A stretch of DNA of 64,000 nt from JAUYQR01 sp963822435 (GTDB lineage: Bacteria > Pseudomonadota > Alphaproteobacteria > Rhodobacterales > Rhodobacteraceae), in NCBI GenBank assembly GCA_963822435.1, contig CAWGHN010000003.1, positions 372,001 to 436,000 on the forward strand, given 5' to 3'. The notes under the pieces are model-generated. The model did no database searches, was not told where the DNA came from, and saw nothing but the letters and a program-made list of their open reading frames with translations. Position 1 is the first letter of the stretch; each line of letters opens with the position of its first letter. The position numbers were made by a program, and so were the translations under genes. Positions 32,885-41,912 of this stretch are shown here, piece by piece.

Positions 32885-33829
32885 ATGTCACAGGCGGCAG
32901 AAGCAGGCGCGGTGGTCCCGGCACGGCGGACATCAAAGCGCTGGAACCAGCGAACCCTGGCACCCTGGCTGTTCCTCGCGCCCGGGCTTTTCATGTTCAC
33001 CGTCTATGTTCTCTGGCCGATCCTCCAGAGCATCACCCTGTCGTTCTACGACTGGAACGGGCTGTACAACAAGGATGGCCAGTTCACCGGCACCTTCGTA
33101 GGCGTTGCCAACTATGCCGAGCTGATGACCGACCCGGCCTTCGAGACCTCGCTGTGGAACAACCTCAAATGGCTGGTCCTTTACATGGCGGCCCTGCCGA
33201 TCGGCCTTTTCATCGCGATTTTCCTGAACCAGACCGTGCGTGGCATCCGGCTTTACAAGTCGCTGTTCTTCTTTCCCTTCGTGATCAGCCAGGTCGTCGT
33301 CGGCCTGATCTTCGCATGGTTCTATGCGCCAAACTTCGGCCTCTTCTACCTGTTGACGGAAACCATCACCGGCAAGGGAACCGCCATCCTCGCCAACCCC
33401 GACCTGGTGACCTACGGCATCATCGCCGCCGGGCTCTGGCCCCAGATCGCTTATGTGATGATCCTCTACCTTACCGGCCTGAACAACGTTGCCCCCGACC
33501 AGATCGAGGCCGCGCGGCTTGACGGCGCAAAGGGCTGGCGGATGCTGTGGTATGTGGTGCTGCCACAACTGCGCCCGGCAACCTTCATCGCGGTCATCGT
33601 CACGGTCATCGGCGCGCTGCGCAGCTTCGACCTTGTGTCGATCATGACCTCGGGCGGACCTTTCGGATCATCCCGCGTCCTGTCCTACTACATGTATGAA
33701 ATGGCGCTCGGCGAATTCGGGTTCCGCATGGGCTACGGCGCCGCCATCGCGGTCGTGCTGTTTGCCATCATGATGATCTTCATCTCGGGCTTCATCTGGA
33801 AGATGTGGCGCGACGAGACCGAACGTTAA
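32885..33829 (+). CDS. Sugar ABC transporter permease, MalF type
   Basis: The 314-residue product has a short cytoplasmic start, six membrane helices and the EAA loop (DQIEAARLDGAKGWRMLWYVVL in parts such as IEAARLDGAKGWRMLW) that contacts the ATPase. The first helix follows an RTLAPWLFLAPGLFMF segment typical of MalF-like CUT1 permeases. It lies 55 to 60 bases after the binding protein gene and 15 before the partner permease. Confidence 0.94.
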   Translation: MSQAAEAGAVVPARRTSKRWNQRTLAPWLFLAPGLFMFTVYVLWPILQSITLSFYDWNGLYNKDGQFTGTFVGVANYAELMTDPAFETSLWNNLKWLVLYMAALPIGLFIAIFLNQTVRGIRLYKSLFFFPFVISQVVVGLIFAWFYAPNFGLFYLLTETITGKGTAILANPDLVTYGIIAAGLWPQIAYVMILYLTGLNNVAPDQIEAARLDGAKGWRMLWYVVLPQLRPATFIAVIVTVIGALRSFDLVSIMTSGGPFGSSRVLSYYMYEMALGEFGFRMGYGAAIAVVLFAIMMIFISGFIWKMWRDETER

Positions 33830-33844
33830 GGGAGGCTGCCGCAC

Positions 33845-34690
33845 ATGTTCCCCCGCCCCATCCAGCAGTCCGGCACAGGCGCGCAGTGGCTTTACACGTT
33901 CGCCTTGCCCGTGGCTCTGGTCATCTGGCTGTTCCCGCTGCTTGGCGTGGCGCTGACCTCGCTGCGCCCGGCGTCCGACCTTGCGCAGGGCAACTACTTC
34001 GGGATGCCATCCGGCATCGCGTGGGAAAATTACGTCTACATCTTCACCGAAACCCCGATCGGGCAATACATGGTCAACTCGCTCTGGGTGACAATCCCGA
34101 CAGTCATCGGTGCCGTGACCCTGTCGCTGATGACCGGCTTTGCGCTTGCGGTCTACGGCTTTCGCGGCAACATCCTCGTGTTCTTCATGTTCGTCGCAGG
34201 CAACTTCGTGCCGTTTCAGATCCTGATGGTTCCGGTGCGCGACATGACGCTGCAACTTGGCATGTATGACACCTGGTATGGCCTCGCCCTCTTTCACATC
34301 GCGTTCCAGACCGGGTTCTGCACCCTCTTCATGCGCAACTTCATCAAGGCCCTGCCTTTTGAACTGATCGAAGCTGCAAGGGTCGAAGGCGTGGCGGAAT
34401 GGCGCATCTTCTGGTTCATCGTCCTGCCCCTGATGCGTCCTGCCATCGCCGCGCTCAGCGTGCTGGTGTTCACCTTCATCTGGAACGACTTTTTCTGGGC
34501 CACCGTTCTCACCCAAGGCGTCGACAGCCAGCCGATCACGGCGGGCCTGTCGTCCCTCAACGGCCAGTGGATCGCACAGTGGCACCTTGTGTCGGCCGGC
34601 TCGATCCTTGCGGCCCTGCCCCCCGTCGCGATGTTCTTCCTGATGCAGAAGCACTTCATCGCCGGCCTCACCCTCGGCGCGGTCAAGTAA
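33845..34690 (+). CDS. Sugar ABC transporter permease, MalG type
   Basis: The 281-residue product is the second channel subunit. It has six helices, the EAA loop FELIEAARVEGVAEWRIFW, and the NDFFWATVLT segment near the C-terminus typical of MalG partners. It should pair with the MalF-like permease and the UgpC-like ATPase. The alpha-galactosidase gene follows after one base, so the two are co-translated. Confidence 0.94.
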   Translation: MFPRPIQQSGTGAQWLYTFALPVALVIWLFPLLGVALTSLRPASDLAQGNYFGMPSGIAWENYVYIFTETPIGQYMVNSLWVTIPTVIGAVTLSLMTGFALAVYGFRGNILVFFMFVAGNFVPFQILMVPVRDMTLQLGMYDTWYGLALFHIAFQTGFCTLFMRNFIKALPFELIEAARVEGVAEWRIFWFIVLPLMRPAIAALSVLVFTFIWNDFFWATVLTQGVDSQPITAGLSSLNGQWIAQWHLVSAGSILAALPPVAMFFLMQKHFIAGLTLGAVK

Positions 34691-34691
34691 C

Positions 34692-36773
34692 ATGGAATGG
34701 CGCATTGATGCAGGGGGCCAGACCCTGGCCCTGGCCACCTCGGGCGGCATCCCCGAGGTCATCTACTGGGGCGCAACCCTTCCCGCCACCGAAGACCTGT
34801 CGCAACTGGCAGCGTCGGCCCTGAACGACATCACCGGCGGGATGCTCGACAAACTGCCCGCCCTGTCGCTCAGCCCCGAACCCGGCCGCGCCTTTCAGGG
34901 CCAGCCGGGGCATTTGCTGTCCGAAGCTGACGGCACCCCCCTGAACCCCGCCTTCAGTTTCACCCACGCCGACGAAACCCCCGGCCACCTCGCTTTGTAC
35001 GTCCGCGGCGACGGCATCACCCTCGCCCACCACATCACCGCCCACCCGACCGGCGTCCTTACCCTCAAGACCACGCTCACCTCCGACCGCCCGATCCGCG
35101 TCCACTGGCTCGCCGCCCCGGTCCTGCCTGCGCCGCAAACCGGCCAGATGATCGACGTCCACGGCAAATGGACCCGCGAGTTCCACCTCACCCACACCGA
35201 CTGGACCCCCGGCATCCGCCTGCGCGAGGCGCGGACCGGCCGCTCCGGCCACGAACACCCGCCCTATCTGATCCTTGCCGAGGCAGGCTGCACCAACAGC
35301 CAAGGCACCGCCGCCGCCCTTCACTACGCATGGTCCGGCGGGCACCGCATGGTGGCCGAGGAACTGCCCGACGGTCGCCGCCAGATTCAGTTCGGCGCCC
35401 CGATCGGTGCCGAAACCGAATCCGGCACGCACTTCGAAACCGCCGATCTCATCGCCGTCCACTCCATCACCGGCCTGAACGGCGTCGCCGCCGCGTTCCA
35501 GCACGACATCCGCGACCGCGTGGTGCGGTGGCCGAACCCAACCCGCCCCCGCCCCGTGCACTACAACTGCTGGGAGGCAGTCTACTTCCGCCATTCCCTG
35601 CCCGAGCTTGCCGAAATCGCCACCCGCGCCGCCGCCCTTGGTGCCGAACGCTTCGTCCTTGACGACGGCTGGTTCGGCGGCCAACGAAACGGGCGCGACG
35701 ACGACACCACCTCGCTTGGCGACTGGACGATGGATCGTCGCAAATGGCCCGATGGCCTGCACCCCCTGATCGCCCACATCCACGCGCTCGGCATGACCTT
35801 CGGCCTCTGGTTCGAGCCCGAGATGGTCAACCCCGACAGCGACCTCTTCCGCGCCCACCCCGACTGGATGCTCGGCCCGCGCGACCAGACCACCGGCCGC
35901 AATCAGATGGTCCTCGACCTCGCCAACCCGGCCGTCCGCGACAACCTTTTCGCGCAGGTCTCCGCGATCCTGACCGAATATCCGATCGACTACATCAAGT
36001 GGGATCACAACCGCCTGCTGCCCCTGGTCGATACCGCCCAGACCCATGGCATCTACGACCTCCTCTCCCGCCTCCGCACTGCCCACCCGCAGGTCGAGAT
36101 CGAATCCTGCGCCAGCGGTGGTGGCCGCATTGATGCAGGCATCCTTGCCCACACCCACCGCGTCTGGCTGTCCGACAGCAACGACGCGCTCGAACGCTTG
36201 CGGATGCAGCACGACGCGGCCCTTTTCCTGCCCGCCGCGATCACCGGCTCTCATGTCGGCCCGCGCCACTGCCACACCTCGGGGCGCGAATTGTCCATGT
36301 CGTTCCGCGCCTGGGTCGCAGCAGGGCGCCATATGGGCTTCGAGATGGACCTGCGCGAACTGACCGAGGCCGAGGCAGTTACCCTTGGCCGCGTCACGGC
36401 CTGGTGGAAGGCCAACCGTGATTGGATGCTGTCCGGCACCATCCACCGGCTGGGTGCGGCAGACCCCGCCGTCACCGCCGAAATCCAGATCGCACAGGAC
36501 GGCAACCGCTTCGTCCTCTTCGCCGGACAGGCGGAAACCAGCGCCCAGATCCTGCCGCGCCCGCTTGCCCTCACCGGGCTGGAACCCGACGCCCGCTACC
36601 GGGTTACCCTTATCAACCCCGAGGATGCGCCCCGCCAGTCGCGCGGGCCGAACGCGCTCAAATCCGCGCCGCTCACCCTGACAGGCCGCGCCCTGATGAC
36701 ACGGGGGCTCTTGCTCCCGGTCGCATGGCCCGCCACGATGTGGGTCATCGAAGGAAGGAAACTGGATGACTGA
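34692..36773 (+). CDS. Alpha-galactosidase, GH36
   Basis: The 693-residue enzyme hydrolyses alpha-1,6-linked galactose from melibiose or raffinose-type sugars. It has the N-terminal beta-sandwich, then a TIM barrel starting with YNCWEAVYF (residue 291 on), the nucleophile Asp438 in YIKWDHN, the CASGGGRID segment and the acid/base Asp495 in WLSDSND. No signal peptide is seen, so it works on sugars brought in by the ABC importer. Length and motifs are usual for GH36. It overlaps the SDR gene by eight bases. Confidence 0.95.
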   Translation: MEWRIDAGGQTLALATSGGIPEVIYWGATLPATEDLSQLAASALNDITGGMLDKLPALSLSPEPGRAFQGQPGHLLSEADGTPLNPAFSFTHADETPGHLALYVRGDGITLAHHITAHPTGVLTLKTTLTSDRPIRVHWLAAPVLPAPQTGQMIDVHGKWTREFHLTHTDWTPGIRLREARTGRSGHEHPPYLILAEAGCTNSQGTAAALHYAWSGGHRMVAEELPDGRRQIQFGAPIGAETESGTHFETADLIAVHSITGLNGVAAAFQHDIRDRVVRWPNPTRPRPVHYNCWEAVYFRHSLPELAEIATRAAALGAERFVLDDGWFGGQRNGRDDDTTSLGDWTMDRRKWPDGLHPLIAHIHALGMTFGLWFEPEMVNPDSDLFRAHPDWMLGPRDQTTGRNQMVLDLANPAVRDNLFAQVSAILTEYPIDYIKWDHNRLLPLVDTAQTHGIYDLLSRLRTAHPQVEIESCASGGGRIDAGILAHTHRVWLSDSNDALERLRMQHDAALFLPAAITGSHVGPRHCHTSGRELSMSFRAWVAAGRHMGFEMDLRELTEAEAVTLGRVTAWWKANRDWMLSGTIHRLGAADPAVTAEIQIAQDGNRFVLFAGQAETSAQILPRPLALTGLEPDARYRVTLINPEDAPRQSRGPNALKSAPLTLTGRALMTRGLLLPVAWPATMWVIEGRKLDD

Positions 36774-37536
36774 TCTGCCCACATTTCCCGATCTGAAAGG
36801 GCAGTCCGTCTTCGTCACCGGCGGCGGCTCGGGCATTGGTGCAGCCCTGACCGAAGGCTTCCTGCGCCAAGGCTGCAAGGTCGCCTTTTGCCAACGTTCC
36901 GACGCCACCGCCTTTTGTGACGCGATGGAGGCGAAGACCGCCAACCGCCCCCTGTTCCTGCCTTGCGACCTCACGCTGGTTGATCAGCTGCAACTGACGC
37001 TCTCCACCGCCGCCCGCGTCCACGGCCCAATCACCGTGCTTGTGAACAACGCCGCCGACGACAAGCGGGTAGAGACGGCAAAGATCGACGAGGCGTTCTG
37101 GGATTGGTCGATGGCGATCAACCTGCGCTCCTACTTCTTCGCAGCTCAAGCCGTGCTTCCGGGCATGAAAGCCGCAGGCGGCGGGTCGATCATCAACTTC
37201 TCCTCGATCAGCTACATGATGGCCGACACCGGCTACGTCCCCTACATCACCGCAAATGCTGGCATCACCGGCATGACCCGCACCCTTGCCCGCGAATTCG
37301 GCCCCGACCGCATCCGCGTCAACGCGCTCGCCCCCGGCTGGGTGCTTACGCAAAAGCAGAAAGACCTCTGGGTCACGCCCGAAGCCTTGGCCGCCCACGT
37401 CGCACGCCAATCCCTGAAGGACACGCTCGATCCCGATGACATCGTCGGTGGCGTGCTGTTCCTTGCGTCAAACGCCTCCCGCATGATGACCGGTCAGGCA
37501 ATGGTCATCGACGGCGGCGTGGTGGTGACCGGATGA
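36766..37536 (+). CDS. SDR family oxidoreductase with Asn in place of the catalytic Lys (putative galactose dehydrogenase)
   Basis: The 256-residue product has the classical SDR pattern: TGGGSGIG at 18-25 for the NAD(P) phosphate, NNA at 94-96, catalytic Ser147 and Tyr160. The YxxxK motif, however, reads Y-I-T-A-N: Asn164, codon AAT at 37255-37257, replaces the Lys needed for the usual mechanism. In this operon it would oxidise D-galactose, or a related sugar, to the lactone. A good ribosome-binding site (GGAAGG) precedes the ATG. Whether the enzyme is active is open; one base (AAG to AAT) separates it from the normal residue. Confidence 0.85.
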   Translation: MTDLPTFPDLKGQSVFVTGGGSGIGAALTEGFLRQGCKVAFCQRSDATAFCDAMEAKTANRPLFLPCDLTLVDQLQLTLSTAARVHGPITVLVNNAADDKRVETAKIDEAFWDWSMAINLRSYFFAAQAVLPGMKAAGGGSIINFSSISYMMADTGYVPYITANAGITGMTRTLAREFGPDRIRVNALAPGWVLTQKQKDLWVTPEALAAHVARQSLKDTLDPDDIVGGVLFLASNASRMMTGQAMVIDGGVVVTG

Positions 37537-38435
37537 AAGCTGCATGGATCGCCGTTGACTGGGGCACCTCCAACCTCCGCGCCTGGGCGATGGGGCCGGA
37601 TGGCTCCGTCCTTGACCACGCGGAATCGCCTGACGGCATGGGCAAACTGGCGCGCGACGCCTTTGAACCCGCACTTCTGCGCCTGATCGACCCTTGGCTT
37701 GGGCCGGGCGTCACCCCCGTCATCGCCTGCGGCATGGTCGGCTCGCGCCAAGGCTGGTTCGAGGCGCCCTATCGCACCGCGCCCTGCACGCCCCTTGACC
37801 ACGCGGCCCTCGTCACCGCCCCCACCTCCGACCCCCGCATCCACGTCCGCCTCGCCCCCGGCCTGCGCCAGATGAAACCGGCCGACGTGATGCGTGGCGA
37901 AGAAACCCAGATCGCCGGCGCGCTGGCCCTGTCGCCCGGCTTCGACGGCGTGATGTGCCTGCCCGGCACCCATTCCAAATGGGTCCACCTCAGCGCGGGC
38001 GAGGTTGTCAGTTTCCAGACCTACATGACGGGTGAACTGTTCGCGCTCCTCTCCGAACACTCGGTCCTGCGCCACGGCATGGCAGGCGAAGGCTGGGATG
38101 ACAGCGCCTTCGACGAAGCCCTGTCCGACGCCCTGTCCCGCCCCGAGAAAATCGCCGCGCGCCTTTTCGCCTTGCGTGCCGAAGGCCTCGTTAACGGCCT
38201 TTCCCCCGCCGCCGCCCGCGCCCGCCTGTCGGGCCTCTTGATCGGCATCGAACTTGCAGGCGCGCGGCCTTATTGGCTCGGCCAGCCCGTCGCCCTCATC
38301 GGCGCGGAAAAGCTGTCCGCCACCTACGCCCGCGCGCTGAAAGCCCAAGGCATCGAGGCCCGCCTCCTGCCCGCCACCACCTGCACGCTGGCGGGCCTCG
38401 CCAGCCTCGCCCGTCAACCCGAGGCCACCCGATGA
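37533..38435 (+). CDS. dgoK: 2-dehydro-3-deoxygalactonokinase
   Basis: DgoK phosphorylates 2-dehydro-3-deoxy-D-galactonate in the DeLey-Doudoroff pathway. The 300-residue product begins IAVDWGTSNLRAWAM, the phosphate-1 motif of the DgoK family, followed by ACGMVGSRQGW, RLAPGLRQMKPADVMRGEET (in shorter pieces) and LPGTHSKWVHL, and ends as usual. It overlaps both the SDR and the aldolase genes by four bases (ATGA), which suggests tight coupling of the pathway steps. Confidence 0.95.
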   Translation: MKAAWIAVDWGTSNLRAWAMGPDGSVLDHAESPDGMGKLARDAFEPALLRLIDPWLGPGVTPVIACGMVGSRQGWFEAPYRTAPCTPLDHAALVTAPTSDPRIHVRLAPGLRQMKPADVMRGEETQIAGALALSPGFDGVMCLPGTHSKWVHLSAGEVVSFQTYMTGELFALLSEHSVLRHGMAGEGWDDSAFDEALSDALSRPEKIAARLFALRAEGLVNGLSPAAARARLSGLLIGIELAGARPYWLGQPVALIGAEKLSATYARALKAQGIEARLLPATTCTLAGLASLARQPEATR

Positions 38436-39040
38436 AACACCGCACCATCATCGCCATCCTGCGCGGCCTTACCCCCGACGAGGCCGTCCCGATTGCCGAG
38501 GCGCTGATCGCCGCCGGCATCACCCGCCTCGAGGTGCCGTTGAATTCGCCGCATCCGATGACTTCCATCGCCGCAATGGCCCGCGCCTTCGGCCACCACG
38601 CCGAAATCGGCGCTGGCACCGTGCTGACGGTGCAGGACGTGGCCGAAGTGGCCGATGCCGGCGGCACCCTCGTCGTTTCACCCAACTGCGACCCCGAGGT
38701 GATCGCCGCCACCCGCGCCCGCGGCATGGCCTCCTGGCCCGGCGTCATGACCCCGACCGAATGTTTCGCCGCCCTCAAGGCTGGCGCCACTGGCCTGAAA
38801 ATCTTCCCCGCCTCTCTTGTCGGCCCCGATGGCCTCAAGGCAATCCGCGCAGTCTTGCCCAAGACCACGCAAATCTACGCCGTCGGCGGCGCGGGTCCCG
38901 GCAACTTCTCCCAATGGGTCAACGCTGGCGCCTCCGGCTTCGGCATCGGCACCGCGCTTTACACCCCCGGCACCACCCCTGCCGAGATCACCGCCCGCGC
39001 CGCATCTATCGTCGCCGCCCACGACGCCGCCTTCGCATGA
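38432..39040 (+). CDS. dgoA: 2-dehydro-3-deoxy-6-phosphogalactonate aldolase
   Basis: This class I aldolase splits KDPGal to pyruvate and glyceraldehyde 3-phosphate. The 202-residue protein has the KDPG/KDPGal aldolase fold with Glu34 in RLEVPLNSP and the Schiff-base Lys123 in GLKIFPA. The AGTVLTVQDV and VVSPNCDPEVI segments are typical. I start at the ATG at 38432, which overlaps the dgoK stop; a longer in-frame opening is a shadow of dgoK. Paired with dgoK it defines a galactose route. Confidence 0.95.
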   Translation: MKHRTIIAILRGLTPDEAVPIAEALIAAGITRLEVPLNSPHPMTSIAAMARAFGHHAEIGAGTVLTVQDVAEVADAGGTLVVSPNCDPEVIAATRARGMASWPGVMTPTECFAALKAGATGLKIFPASLVGPDGLKAIRAVLPKTTQIYAVGGAGPGNFSQWVNAGASGFGIGTALYTPGTTPAEITARAASIVAAHDAAFA

Positions 39041-39888
39041 TCTTCGACAGCCGCCCTTGCACCCTCGGTGAAGGCCCGCTCTGGCACCCCCTCCGCCAGC
39101 AGCTTTTCTGGTTCGACATCATCGGCCAGCGCCTCCTCACCCGCACCGCCGAAGGCCCAGCCGAGTGGCCTTTCCCCGAAATGGTGTCTGCCGCCGGCTG
39201 GATCGACCGCGACACCCTCTTGATCGGCTCCGAAACGGCACTTCTCCGCTTCGACCTCGACACCGGAACGCAAACCCACCTCATCGCCCTCGAATCCGAC
39301 AATCCGAAAACCCGCTCCAACGACGGCCGCGCCGATCCGCAGGGCGGCTTCTGGATCGGCACAATGGGCAAGGTCGAAGGCCCCGGCACTCCCGCCATGG
39401 GTGCGATCTACCGCTACTACCGGGGCGAGTTGCGCCGCCTTTTCGCCCCCATCGCCATCCCGAACTCCATCTCCTTCCCCCCCGGCGGCGCCTCCGCCTG
39501 CTTCACCGAAACCGTCACCGGCCGCGTCCTCCGCGTCGCCCTCGACACCCAAGGCTGGCCCAAGGGCGAACCCGAAACCTTCCTCGACCTCACCGCCCTC
39601 GGGCTCCACCCCGACGGAGCGGTCTTCGACTCCGAAGGTATCTTTTGGCTTGCGCAATGGGGCGCCTCGCGCGTCGCGGCCTACGCGCCTGACGGCACCT
39701 TCCTCCGCGCCGTGCCGTTCGACGCCCCCCACACCTCCTGCCCGGCTTTCGGCGGCGACACGCTCTACTGCACCACCGCGCTTCACAACATGGACGCCGC
39801 CTCGCGCGCCGCCCACCCGAACGCCGGCAAAACCTTCATGGCCAAGGGCATCGCCACGGGCCAATCGGAACATCAGGTCATCCCATGA
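39037..39888 (+). CDS. SMP-30/gluconolactonase family sugar lactonase
   Basis: This six-bladed beta-propeller of 283 residues would hydrolyse galactonolactone made by the dehydrogenase. Metal-binding landmarks of the SMP-30 family are visible: TLGEGPLW near residue 9-16 (Glu ligand), RSNDGRADPQGGFWIGTMG near residue 94 on (Asn and Asp), and HPDGAVFDSEG near 196-206 (Asp). The gene overlaps dgoA by four bases. Its place in the operon supports a galactonolactonase role; the substrate is inferred. Confidence 0.88.
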   Translation: MIFDSRPCTLGEGPLWHPLRQQLFWFDIIGQRLLTRTAEGPAEWPFPEMVSAAGWIDRDTLLIGSETALLRFDLDTGTQTHLIALESDNPKTRSNDGRADPQGGFWIGTMGKVEGPGTPAMGAIYRYYRGELRRLFAPIAIPNSISFPPGGASACFTETVTGRVLRVALDTQGWPKGEPETFLDLTALGLHPDGAVFDSEGIFWLAQWGASRVAAYAPDGTFLRAVPFDAPHTSCPAFGGDTLYCTTALHNMDAASRAAHPNAGKTFMAKGIATGQSEHQVIP

Positions 39889-41801
39889 CAAGCACACCGC
39901 TCAAGCGCACCCTCGGCGTCTGCTACTACCCCGAGCACTGGCCGGAAACCCAATGGGCCGAAGACGCCGCCCGCATGGCCGCGCTCGGCCTCACCTGGGT
40001 CCGCATCGGTGAATTTGCCTGGAGTCGCATGGAACCCACCCCCGGAACCTACCAGTGGGAGTGGCTCGACCGCGCCATCGCCACCCTCGGTCAGGACGGC
40101 CTCAGGGTCGTGCTCGGCACCCCCACGGCCACCCCGCCGCGCTGGATGCTCGACCGTCATCCCGACATGCTGGCACTGGACAAGGACGGCAAGCCCCGCG
40201 GTTTCGGCTCCCGTCGCCACTACTGCTTCTCGCATCAGGGCTATCGCGCCGAATGTGCCAAGATCGTCACGGCCCTCGCCGAACGCTACGGCCGCAGCCC
40301 CTTCGTCGCCGCCTGGCAGACAGACAATGAATACGCCTGCCACGCCACCACGCTCAGCTATTCGGCCGCAGCCCGCAGCGCCTTCCGTGACTGGCTGGCC
40401 CGAAAATACCAGTCTCCCGACGCTCTGAACCGGGCCTGGGGCAACGTGTTCTGGTCAATGGAATATAGCGATTTCAATGACATAGGTCTGCCTAACCTGA
40501 CGGTGACCGAACCCAACCCCTCCCACGTAATGGATTTCCGCCGCTTCGCATCCGACGAGGTTGTCAGCTTCAATCGCCTGCAAACCGACATCATCCGCAA
40601 GCACTCCGCCTACCCAATCGCGCACAATTACATGGGCGCGGTCACCGAATTCGACCATTTTGCCACCGGCGCCGATCTCGATATCGCAAGCTGGGACAGC
40701 TACCCCTTGGGCTTTCTCTCCGACCGTATCCCCGCGCCGCAGGAACACAAGCGCCGCTTTGTGCGCCAGGGCGACCCTGACTTCCAGGCCTTCCACCACG
40801 ACCTTTACCGCGCCGTCGGGCGCGGGCGCTGGTGGATCATGGAACAACAACCCGGTCCGGTGAACTGGGCACCCTTCAACCCCGATCCTCTGCCGGGTAT
40901 GGCCCGCCTCTGGGCATGGGAAGCCTTCGCCCACGGCGCCGAGGCGGTCTGCTATTTCCGCTGGCGTCAGGCCCCCTTCGCGCAGGAACAGATGCACGCG
41001 GGCCTCCTGCGCCCCGACAGCGCCCCCGCGCAGGCCTTCGCCGAGGCCGAGCAGGTCGCCGAAGAGCTGAAGCACATGCCCGACGCCGGCACCGCCCGCG
41101 CCGACGTTGCCCTGATCTTCGACTACGCCTCTGACTGGGCATGGGAGATCCAGCCTCAGGGCCGCAGCTTCTCCTACCTCTGGCTTGTGTTCGATACCTA
41201 CCGCGCGCTCCGCCGCCTTGGCCTCAACGTCGACATCCTGCCGCCCGACACCACCGACCTTTCCGCCTACAAACTGGTCCTCGCCCCCGGCGTCTTCACC
41301 CTGTCCGACGCACTGAAATCCGCCCTCGCCGCGCACAAAGGCACCGCCATCCTCGGCCCCCGCACCAATTCCAAAACCCCGAACTTCGCCATTCCGGTCC
41401 CGCTGCCCCCGGCCCTCCCCGGCCTCGATGCCAAGATCATCCGCGTCGAAAGTCTGCCGCCTGACGTGCCCGTCCCGCTTGCCGGCGGCGGCAATTTCCA
41501 GCACTGGCGCGAGAAACTCGAAGGCACCGCCTACGTCACCGAAATGGCAACCGATGGCTGGTCCGCCCTCGTCTCCACCGGCAAACTGCACTACCTGGCC
41601 GGCTGGCCAGATGACGAGGCGATGACGCGCCTCATCAACACCGCCTGCGCCACCGAAGGCATCGAGACCGACCCGCTTCCCGAGGGGCTTCGCCGCCGCG
41701 ACACCGCGACCCATCGCTTCCTCTTCAACTACAACCCGGTCCCGGCAGAATGGGGCGGCGTCACCATCCCGCCCGGCGGCGTCCATTGGACCCCGCTCTG
41801 A
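39885..41801 (+). CDS. Beta-galactosidase, GH42
   Basis: The 638-residue enzyme hydrolyses beta-galactosides. It has the GH42 barrel beginning with GVCYYPEHWPE, the acid/base Glu149 in WQTDNEY and the nucleophile Glu320 in WIMEQQPGPVNW, followed by a trimerisation domain (VALIFDYASDWAWEI) and a C-terminal beta domain. There is no signal peptide. It overlaps the lactonase by four bases and is the last gene of the operon; a copy of the intergenic repeat follows. With the GH36 enzyme, it lets the operon feed galactose from both alpha- and beta-galactosides. Confidence 0.95.
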   Translation: MTSTPLKRTLGVCYYPEHWPETQWAEDAARMAALGLTWVRIGEFAWSRMEPTPGTYQWEWLDRAIATLGQDGLRVVLGTPTATPPRWMLDRHPDMLALDKDGKPRGFGSRRHYCFSHQGYRAECAKIVTALAERYGRSPFVAAWQTDNEYACHATTLSYSAAARSAFRDWLARKYQSPDALNRAWGNVFWSMEYSDFNDIGLPNLTVTEPNPSHVMDFRRFASDEVVSFNRLQTDIIRKHSAYPIAHNYMGAVTEFDHFATGADLDIASWDSYPLGFLSDRIPAPQEHKRRFVRQGDPDFQAFHHDLYRAVGRGRWWIMEQQPGPVNWAPFNPDPLPGMARLWAWEAFAHGAEAVCYFRWRQAPFAQEQMHAGLLRPDSAPAQAFAEAEQVAEELKHMPDAGTARADVALIFDYASDWAWEIQPQGRSFSYLWLVFDTYRALRRLGLNVDILPPDTTDLSAYKLVLAPGVFTLSDALKSALAAHKGTAILGPRTNSKTPNFAIPVPLPPALPGLDAKIIRVESLPPDVPVPLAGGGNFQHWREKLEGTAYVTEMATDGWSALVSTGKLHYLAGWPDDEAMTRLINTACATEGIETDPLPEGLRRRDTATHRFLFNYNPVPAEWGGVTIPPGGVHWTPL

Positions 41802-41828
41802 CCGGGCGATCCGCGCCGCCCTGATTTG

Positions 41829-41876
41829 CTCTTTTCAAAAATATTCCGGGGTCCGGGGCTGGCCCCGGCCGCCCGG
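41829..41876 (+). repeat. Dispersed intergenic element, copy 2
   Basis: The core CTCTTTTCAAAAATATTCC differs at two positions from copy 1 and is followed by CCGGGG-CTGG-CCCCGG, a strong short hairpin. It lies after the last gene of the galactoside operon and before a convergent GNAT gene, consistent with a transcription-stopping role. Confidence 0.65.
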
Positions 41877-41912
41877 CAAAAGCACTACCCTCACCCGCTG
41901 ATCGCCTCCCCT

